From positions 1 to 10,026 of the forward strand of contig VGSD01000069.1 of assembly GCA_016875155.1 (NCBI GenBank): 10,026 nt of DNA, given 5' to 3'. Source of the DNA: Deltaproteobacteria bacterium. Lineage in GTDB: Bacteria > Desulfobacterota > BSN033 > UBA1163. How positions within the stretch are numbered: position 1 is the stretch's first letter; each line of letters opens with the position of its first letter. Made by a program: the position numbers and the translations under genes. This document shows positions 5,495 to 10,026 of this stretch, one piece after another. Under the pieces are notes generated by a model. That model worked only from the letters and a program-made list of their open reading frames with translations. It ran no database searches and had not been told where the DNA came from.

Positions 5495-7057
5495 ATGGGT
5501 AAAATCAGAAGAGCGATTGTCAGTGTCTCGGAGAAGACAGGAGTGGCATCCTTTGCAAAGACTCTGGCGCAGATGGGAGTGGAGATTCTCTCGACAGGAG
5601 GGACTGCCAAGATGTTAAGAGAGCAGGGGCTCTCCGTCATGGACATCTCAGATTATACGGGATTTCCGGAGATGATGGATGGAAGAGTGAAGACCCTTCA
5701 CCCGAAAGTCCATGGAGGTCTTTTAGGACAGAGATCGAAGCCGGAACATGTCGCGAAGATGAAGGAGCACGGAATCCTTCCCATTGATCTCGTGGCTGTC
5801 AATCTTTATCCCTTTGAAGCGACCGTTGCAAAGGAGAATTGCAGCCTTGAGGATGCCATTGAAAATATCGATATCGGTGGACCCACCATGCTCCGGTCGG
5901 CGGCCAAGAACTATCCGGATGTGACGGTTGTCGTTGATCCCAGCGATTATGATTTAATTCTCTCCGAGTTGAAGGAGAAGGGTGAGGTTTCCCTTGAAAC
6001 CAATTTCCGTTTGGCTAGAAAGGTCTTTCAGCATACAGCACGCTATGACGGAGCCATTTCAAACTATCTCGGCCAGATCGAGAAAGGAAAGAAAGCCTAT
6101 GGATTCCCGGAAACCTTTACCTTTCAGGTGAAAAAAGTGCAGGAACTCCGGTATGGTGAAAATCCCCATCAGAAGGCGTCTTTCTACCGAGAATACTTAT
6201 TAACAGAACCCTCCGTATCAAATGCCCTTCAACTTCAGGGGAAGGAACTGTCCTATAATAATATCCTTGATCTTGATTCTGCCTATGAAACGGTTAAAGA
6301 GTTCGAGGAATCGGCCGTGGTCATCATTAAGCATAATAATCCCTGTGGAGCCGCCATTTCTTTGACTGGCTTGGTTGATGCTTATCGAAAGGCGAGGGAC
6401 TGCGACCCGGTCTCGGCATTTGGTGGCATTGTCGGATTTAACCGGGAGGTTGATCAGGAGACTGCAAAGGAAATGCTTCCGATTTTTCTCGAAGCCATCA
6501 TTGCTCCGGGGTTTGATCAAGGGGCACTGGAGATTCTTAAAGCCAAAAAAGATCTTCGAATCCTTCAGACGCCACCCCTTTCCTCCTTCGCTCTTCAAAA
6601 GGGATTTGATTTCAGGAAGGTTGTGGGTGGGCTTCTGGTTCAAGACCGCGATCTTGGCAAAGTCCCTATGGATCAGTGGAAGATTGTGACCAAGAGAAAG
6701 CCGACCGAAGCAGAAAAGAGGGCAATGGCTTTCGGATGGAAGGTGGCCAAGCATGTCAAGTCGAATGCGATTATCCTGGTCAGGGAGGATCGGACCATTG
6801 GCATCGGAGCAGGCCAGATGAGCCGGATCGATTCAACCCGGCTGGCAAAGATGAAGGCCCAGTCATCTACTCAGGGAACGGTATTGGCCTCGGATGCCAT
6901 GTTTCCATTTAGAGACGGAATCGATGCCGGCGCAGAAGCAGGCGCCACAGCGATCATTCAACCCGGAGGCTCGATCCGGGACGATGAAGTGATCGCGGCT
7001 GCAGACGAATACAACATCGCCATGGTCTTTACAGGAATGAGACACTTCCGCCACTAA
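5495..7057 (+). CDS. purH: Bifunctional AICAR formyltransferase / IMP cyclohydrolase
   Basis: PurH carries out the last two steps of de novo purine synthesis: 10-formyl-THF-dependent formylation of AICAR to FAICAR, then ring closure to IMP. The 520-residue length fits the family. The N-terminal MGS-like cyclohydrolase domain (about 1-145) shows [23 protein letters not shown] (62-77) and [14 protein letters not shown] (126-139). The transformylase part shows LRYGENPHQ (218-226), the catalytic KHNNPCG (279-285, Lys279-His280), SAFGGIV, VKSNAI (421-426), SDAMFPF (466-472) and the ending MRHFRH. I start at ATG 5495, preceded by GGGGG at 5482-5486. Starting at ATG 5480 would add five residues. Starting at GTG 5435 would translate the upstream heptamer repeat and is rejected. 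Confidence 0.97.
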   Translation: MGKIRRAIVSVSEKTGVASFAKTLAQMGVEILSTGGTAKMLREQGLSVMDISDYTGFPEMMDGRVKTLHPKVHGGLLGQRSKPEHVAKMKEHGILPIDLVAVNLYPFEATVAKENCSLEDAIENIDIGGPTMLRSAAKNYPDVTVVVDPSDYDLILSELKEKGEVSLETNFRLARKVFQHTARYDGAISNYLGQIEKGKKAYGFPETFTFQVKKVQELRYGENPHQKASFYREYLLTEPSVSNALQLQGKELSYNNILDLDSAYETVKEFEESAVVIIKHNNPCGAAISLTGLVDAYRKARDCDPVSAFGGIVGFNREVDQETAKEMLPIFLEAIIAPGFDQGALEILKAKKDLRILQTPPLSSFALQKGFDFRKVVGGLLVQDRDLGKVPMDQWKIVTKRKPTEAEKRAMAFGWKVAKHVKSNAIILVREDRTIGIGAGQMSRIDSTRLAKMKAQSSTQGTVLASDAMFPFRDGIDAGAEAGATAIIQPGGSIRDDEVIAAADEYNIAMVFTGMRHFRH

Positions 7058-7068
7058 AAGTAGCGGAA
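7046..7068 (+). terminator. Hairpin spanning the purH stop codon
   Basis: TTCCGC-C-ACT (7046-7055), loop AAA, AGT-A-GCGGAA (7059-7068) forms nine base pairs with a single C/A mismatch. The TAA stop (7055-7057) lies at its tip. No T-run follows, so it is not a standard intrinsic terminator. It may stabilise the 3' end or mark an mRNA processing point. Confidence 0.35.
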
Positions 7069-7088
7069 GAAATCCGAAACACGAAATC

Positions 7089-7112
7089 CGGTCGGTACGA
7101 CCGCCCGTACCG
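7089..7112. repeat. Two mutually exclusive hairpins
   Basis: CGGTCG (7089-7094) pairs perfectly with CGACCG (7098-7103) around a GTA loop. Alternatively CGGTACG (7093-7099) pairs perfectly with CGTACCG (7106-7112) around loop ACCGCC. The two stems share bases, so only one can form at a time. It resembles a short dispersed intergenic palindrome; no function is evident. Confidence 0.55.
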
Positions 7113-7145
7113 TGGCGAATTTCGAAACAAATTTTACATGACGGG

Positions 7146-7226
7146 TTCGTCACCCGCGAATGATGAAAATGCCCCCCCACCCACCCCTCCCCCTCGAGGG
7201 GGGAGGGTGAGGGAGGGGGTGACGAA
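7146..7226. repeat. C-rich palindromic repeat, copy 4, bounded by 10-bp inverted repeats
   Basis: A C-rich arm beginning at 7171 leads into a hairpin built on CCCCCTCGAGGGGG (7189-7202) and extended by CCCT and AGGG around one bulged G. GAGGGAGGGGGT then continues to 7220. Perfect 10-bp inverted repeats, TTCGTCACCC (7146-7155) and GGGTGACGAA (7217-7226), enclose the whole. This gives it the shape of a small non-coding mobile palindrome, but no duplicated target flanks were found. Confidence 0.6.
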
Positions 7227-7305
7227 GGTATTTTCCAGGTAATACGAAATTCAAATTTTCAAAAGGGGATTGATTGGGTTTTGAATTTTGGTCATTTTAA
7301 ATAGT

Positions 7306-7364
7306 TTCGAATTTCGCCTGCCTATGCCGAAGCGGCTTCGCGCAGGCAGGTGCTTCGAATTTCG
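7306..7364. repeat. Palindrome flanked by perfect 11-bp direct repeats
   Basis: A near-perfect stem, CCTGCCT (7317-7323) with AGGCAGG (7344-7350), has an inner stem CGAAG (7328-7332) and CTTCG (7336-7340) with GC pairs between. Directly outside are identical 11-mers TTCGAATTTCG at 7306-7316 and 7354-7364. Direct repeats around a palindrome look like a target-site duplication from insertion of a miniature element. However, the core of the 11-mer occurs elsewhere in the window, so repeat slippage is also possible. Confidence 0.6.
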
Positions 7365-7426
7365 AGTTTTGATCCCGAATCCGAAGCTACTGGAAGCACA
7401 ACTAAAGTTTGACGCGGGGATAAAAT

Positions 7427-8701
7427 ATGAAGGTTCTGGTAGTTGGGGGTGGTGGCAGAGAACATGCTCTGGTGTGGAAGATCAAACAGAGCCCGATCGT
7501 AGCGAAGGTCTATTGTGCCCCTGGAAATGCTGGGATATCCGAACAGGCAACCCTCGTTCCCATCCAGGCAAATGATCTGAATGGCCTCCTTGATTTTGCC
7601 CTTAAAGAAAGAATCAACCTGACTGTCGTCGGACCTGAAGAGCCACTTACCCGAGGGATTGTTGATCTCTTCGAGTCAAAAGGGCTCTCCATCTTTGGAG
7701 CGAGCCAGAAGGCAGCCGAACTTGAAGGAAGTAAGGCATTTGCTAAAAAGATGATGAAAAAGTATCACCTTCCCACTGCATCTTATGAAGTCTTTAAGGA
7801 TCGGAAAAAGGCAGTTGACTATATCCGTAAACAGGGCGCTCCCATTGTGGTGAAGGCGGATGGCCTGGCTGCAGGCAAAGGGGTGATCCTCTGCAAAACC
7901 GTGGAAGAAGCCATCCGATCTGTAGATCAAATGATGGTCGAGAAAATTTTCGGGGAAGCAGGCAGTCGGGTTGTGATTGAAGAGTATCTGGTAGGGGAAG
8001 AGGCTTCTTATCTTGCTTTTACGGATGGGAAGACAATTCTTCCTCTAGCATCCTCCCAAGACCATAAAGCGATTTTCGATGGCGATGAAGGGCCCAACAC
8101 CGGAGGCATGGGGGCTTATTCTCCCGCCCCTGTGGTGACGGATGAAGTCAATCAGAGGATTGTTGAGAAAGTGTTAAGGCCCATCATCCAGGGAATGACA
8201 GATGAGGGGAGACCGTATAAGGGCATCATCTATGCTGGCCTGATGATCCATGACGGTCATCCCAAGGTATTGGAGTTCAATGCGCGCTTCGGAGACCCAG
8301 AGACTCAACCAGTGTTGATGCGCATGAAGGGAGATATCATCCCTATCCTCCAGGCCTGTATCAGCGGAAATCTCTCCCGGTGCAGGATCGAATGGGAGAA
8401 TAAGGCTTCGGTCTGTGTGGTCATGGCTTCGAAAGGATATCCGGGGGCCTACGAAAAGGGAAAGGTGATCAAGGGTTTTCAAGAGACTTCCCGTATGGAG
8501 GATATTTTTGTCTTTCATGCTGGCACAACAATAGCCGACGGGAAGATGGTCACAAACGGAGGAAGGGTATTGGGCGTGACTGGCCTGGGAGAGAATATTC
8601 CTAAGGCGATCGAAAGAACCTATCACGCCGTTGAAAAAATTTTCTGGGAGGGAGTCCATTACAGGAAAGATATTGGCAAAAAAGCCTTATGCTGGCTCTG
8701 A
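7427..8701 (+). CDS. purD: Phosphoribosylamine-glycine ligase (GAR synthetase)
   Basis: PurD joins phosphoribosylamine and glycine with ATP, the second step of de novo purine synthesis. The 424-residue length is normal for the bacterial enzyme. Visible are the N-terminal GGGGREHAL (7-15), VVGPEEPLTRGIVD (67-80), FGASQKAAELEGSKAF (90-105), the ATP-grasp lid VVKADGLAAGKGV (141-153), DHKAIFDGDEGPNTGGMGAY (212-231) and the metal-binding EFNARFGDPETQ (283-294). The C-terminal GARS-C domain ends in YRKDIGKKAL. GGGG lies about 7 bases before the ATG. The gene follows purH after a repeat-filled gap. purE, a frequent neighbour, is not present downstream. Confidence 0.97.
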   Translation: MKVLVVGGGGREHALVWKIKQSPIVAKVYCAPGNAGISEQATLVPIQANDLNGLLDFALKERINLTVVGPEEPLTRGIVDLFESKGLSIFGASQKAAELEGSKAFAKKMMKKYHLPTASYEVFKDRKKAVDYIRKQGAPIVVKADGLAAGKGVILCKTVEEAIRSVDQMMVEKIFGEAGSRVVIEEYLVGEEASYLAFTDGKTILPLASSQDHKAIFDGDEGPNTGGMGAYSPAPVVTDEVNQRIVEKVLRPIIQGMTDEGRPYKGIIYAGLMIHDGHPKVLEFNARFGDPETQPVLMRMKGDIIPILQACISGNLSRCRIEWENKASVCVVMASKGYPGAYEKGKVIKGFQETSRMEDIFVFHAGTTIADGKMVTNGGRVLGVTGLGENIPKAIERTYHAVEKIFWEGVHYRKDIGKKALCWL

Positions 8702-8756
8702 AAAGATGCAGAGGGCATAGAGCATAGGGTTAAAAAAACGTCTGGAGAATAGATGC

Positions 8757-9812
8757 ATGTACGAAATTGCAGTGATTCCCGGAGATGGGACCGGTCCTGA
8801 AGTGGTGGCTGAGGGGCTGAAGGTTCTGAAAGCCATCTCCGAAAAGTTCAATTTCAAATACCAACTTGTTCATTATGATTTGAGTGGCGAGCGTTACCTG
8901 AAGACCGGAGAGATTCTTCCTGATTCAGTCCTTGGAGAATTGAAAAAGTTGGATACCATCTACCTTGGAGCCATCGGCCATCCGGATGTGAAACCGGGAA
9001 TCCTTGAAAAGGGGATTCTGTTGAGGACCCGTTTTGAACTGGACCAATATATCAATCTCAGGCCTGTAAAACTTTATCCTGGTGTGGAAACCCCTTTGAA
9101 AGATAAGGGGCCCGAAGATATTGATTTTGTCGTTGTTCGAGAGAATACAGAGGGAGCCTATTTAGGGGCAGGAGGGTTTCACAAGAAAGGGACTCCCGAT
9201 GAAATTGCAGTGCAGGAGGCGATCCACACCCGGAAAGGAGTGGAACGGTGCATCCGTTATGCGTTTCAATATTGTCGGAAACGGAATAAGAAGAAAAAGG
9301 TGACCCTCTGTGGGAAAACGAATGTCCTCACCTATGCCTTTGACCTCTGGGAGAGGACGTTCAAAGAAGTGGCAAAGGAGTTTGAGGATATTGAGACGGA
9401 TTATGCCCATGTGGATGCTATCTGTATGTGGATGGTGAAAAATCCGGAATGGTTCGATGTGATCGTGACCGACAATATCTTCGGTGACATCATCACTGAT
9501 CTGGCAGCGATGATCCAGGGAGGCTTAGGCATTGCCGCAGGCGGAAATATCAACCCTAAAGGGGTTTCAATGTTTGAACCGATGGGAGGCTCTGCCCCCA
9601 AATATACAGGCAAGGGGGTCGTAAGCCCTCTTGCAGCCATTGCAGCATGCCAGATGATGCTCGAAAATCTTGGTGAAGAAAAGGCAGCACGAAATATCGA
9701 GGAAGCCATCATAAAGGTGGTTAAGAAGGATGTGAAGGGTTTAAACGCCGGGAAAATGGGTTACAGCACCTCCGAGGTTGGAGATTTGGTGGTGAAGTAT
9801 ATCTTAAGATAG
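8757..9812 (+). CDS. leuB: 3-isopropylmalate dehydrogenase-like enzyme with NADP-type cofactor residues
   Basis: This 351-residue protein belongs to the isocitrate/isopropylmalate dehydrogenase superfamily and best fits the actinobacterial-type LeuB, which oxidatively decarboxylates 3-isopropylmalate in leucine synthesis. Visible are GDGTGPEVV (9-17); substrate arginines Arg92, Arg102 (NLRP) and Arg128 (VVRENTEG); Tyr135; Lys187; the aspartates Asp220, Asp244 and Asp248; and the signature NIFGDIITDLA. The aliphatic EKGILL (84-89) favours isopropylmalate over isocitrate. Unusually, the cofactor loop reads EPMGGSAPKYTGKG (274-287) where NAD-linked LeuB has EPVHGSAPDIAGKG: Lys282-Tyr283 match the NADP-binding pair of E. 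coli isocitrate dehydrogenase, and His is Gly277. GGAGA (8744-8748) precedes the ATG by 8 bases. No leuA, leuC or leuD is in view, so tartrate or another 2-hydroxyacid substrate remains possible. Confidence 0.82.
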   Translation: MYEIAVIPGDGTGPEVVAEGLKVLKAISEKFNFKYQLVHYDLSGERYLKTGEILPDSVLGELKKLDTIYLGAIGHPDVKPGILEKGILLRTRFELDQYINLRPVKLYPGVETPLKDKGPEDIDFVVVRENTEGAYLGAGGFHKKGTPDEIAVQEAIHTRKGVERCIRYAFQYCRKRNKKKKVTLCGKTNVLTYAFDLWERTFKEVAKEFEDIETDYAHVDAICMWMVKNPEWFDVIVTDNIFGDIITDLAAMIQGGLGIAAGGNINPKGVSMFEPMGGSAPKYTGKGVVSPLAAIAACQMMLENLGEEKAARNIEEAIIKVVKKDVKGLNAGKMGYSTSEVGDLVVKYILR

Positions 9813-9899
9813 ATTTCGGATTGCGGATTGCCGATTGCGGAATTAGACTTTTAAGGTTTTTTCTGAAAATTCCGAAATCCGAATTCCGAAATCCGCAAT
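9813..9899. repeat. Inverted pair of heptamer arrays between leuB and the aldolase gene
   Basis: The left arm (9813-9844) is built of units like ATTTCGG, ATTGCGG and ATTGCCG. The right arm (9868-9899) contains AATTCCG, AAATCCG, AATTCCG and AAATCCG. The right arm reverse-complemented matches the left at 26 of 32 positions, so a long stem with a 23-base T-rich loop is possible. It begins one base after the leuB stop and ends 5 bases before the next ribosome site, a place where it could end or attenuate transcription. The same heptamer family flanks the 5371-5476 element. Confidence 0.7.
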
Positions 9900-9916
9900 G
9901 ACGTGGGAGGTAAAAC

Positions 9917-10026
9917 ATGGAATGGGGAATGAAGAATCGTTTGGCGCAGTTGATTCAATCGGATGGGCATTGTCTATTTTTGCCGATTGATCATGGATAT
10001 TTTCAGGGACCCACCCGGAAGTTGGA
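9917..10026 (+). CDS. LsrF/DhnA-type class I aldolase, 5' part only
   Basis: Only the first 36 codons are in the window; the gene runs off the right edge. The residues MEWGMKNRLAQLI, then FLPIDHGYFQGPT, closely resemble the N-terminus of LsrF and related DhnA/FbaB-type class I aldolases (LsrF has WGMKNRL and FDHGYFQGPT). These use a Schiff-base lysine, which lies beyond the visible part. Members include the LsrF autoinducer-2 thiolase, archaeal-type fructose-bisphosphate aldolase and ADH synthase of the alternative shikimate entry route; the fragment cannot separate them. GGGAGG (9905-9910) lies 6 bases before the ATG. Confidence 0.8.
   Translation, partial: MEWGMKNRLAQLIQSDGHCLFLPIDHGYFQGPTRKL

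Larger units (their letters stand above)
7069..7426. other. Long purH-purD gap made of palindromes, no gene
   Basis: This gap holds no credible gene. From left to right: a double hairpin at 7089-7112, a C-rich palindrome with flanking inverted repeats at 7146-7226, an AT-rich inverted pair AAATTCAAA (7247-7255) and TTTGAATTT (7280-7288), and a hairpin with 11-bp direct repeats at 7306-7364. The 9-mer CGAATTTCG occurs three times (7116-7124, 7308-7316, 7356-7364) and once more at 5371-5379. I find no purine riboswitch. GGGG just before 7420 serves as the purD ribosome site. Confidence 0.6.

Noticed and set aside
6218..6754. 178-codon minus-strand frame inside purH
   Set aside because: It lies wholly under strongly conserved purH codons, with no family resemblance and no ribosome site of note; a shadow frame.
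4541..7364. CRISPR array
   Set aside because: The repeats are unevenly spaced, divergent, self-complementary and separated by genes; there are no uniform spacers or cas genes.
7069..7426. Purine riboswitch or PurR-type operator before purD
   Set aside because: The gap is fully accounted for by palindromic repeats; I see no conserved purine aptamer core and no PurR-like dyad.
8174..8659. 161-codon minus-strand frame inside purD
   Set aside because: It overlaps conserved ATP-grasp and C-terminal codons of purD and shows no recognisable protein features.

Overview
This is a chromosomal window from a bacterium of moderate GC content. Gene content (GSI-alpha glutamine synthetase, de novo purine genes, a LUD-domain protein, a DUF1858/NnrS-type membrane protein) and the intergenic repeats (C-rich hairpins, ATTTCGG/ATTGCGG heptamer arrays) suggest a Desulfobacterota-like (former Deltaproteobacteria) anaerobe. 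That assignment is an inference; no rRNA or other phylogenetic marker is present. I see no tRNA, rRNA, CRISPR array, transposase or prophage gene.

Left part (1-2769). About 280 bases without a supportable gene end in a promoter overlapped by a perfect CRP/FNR-type dyad, TTGAC-N4-GTCAA. It precedes a 12-helix NnrS-like membrane protein that carries a DUF1858-type domain at each end. Tail-to-tail with it (4 bp between stop codons) and on the minus strand lies a GAF-ANTAR protein, a predicted signal-responsive RNA-binding antiterminator.

Divergent control region (2746-3094). The GAF-ANTAR gene and a glutamine synthetase gene point away from each other. The leader on the glutamine synthetase side holds three consecutive candidate hairpins with six-base loops having A at position 1 and G at position 4, the known ANTAR recognition pattern. 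This is the most interesting lead in the window: a possible local antitermination circuit in which the GAF-ANTAR protein controls nitrogen assimilation through the neighbouring glnA leader.

Right part (3095-10026). Six plus-strand genes follow: glnA (GSI-alpha), a stand-alone LUD protein with a four-cysteine tail, purH, purD, a leuB-like dehydrogenase with NADP-type cofactor residues, and the start of an LsrF/DhnA-type class I aldolase cut by the window edge. Purine synthesis consumes glutamine, so glnA beside purH and purD makes metabolic sense. The gaps of this block, except purD-leuB, are filled with palindromic repeats: C/G-rich hairpins, inverted heptamer arrays and a hairpin flanked by perfect 11-bp direct repeats. 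These may act as attenuators or mRNA-processing sites, or may simply be mobile intergenic palindromes.
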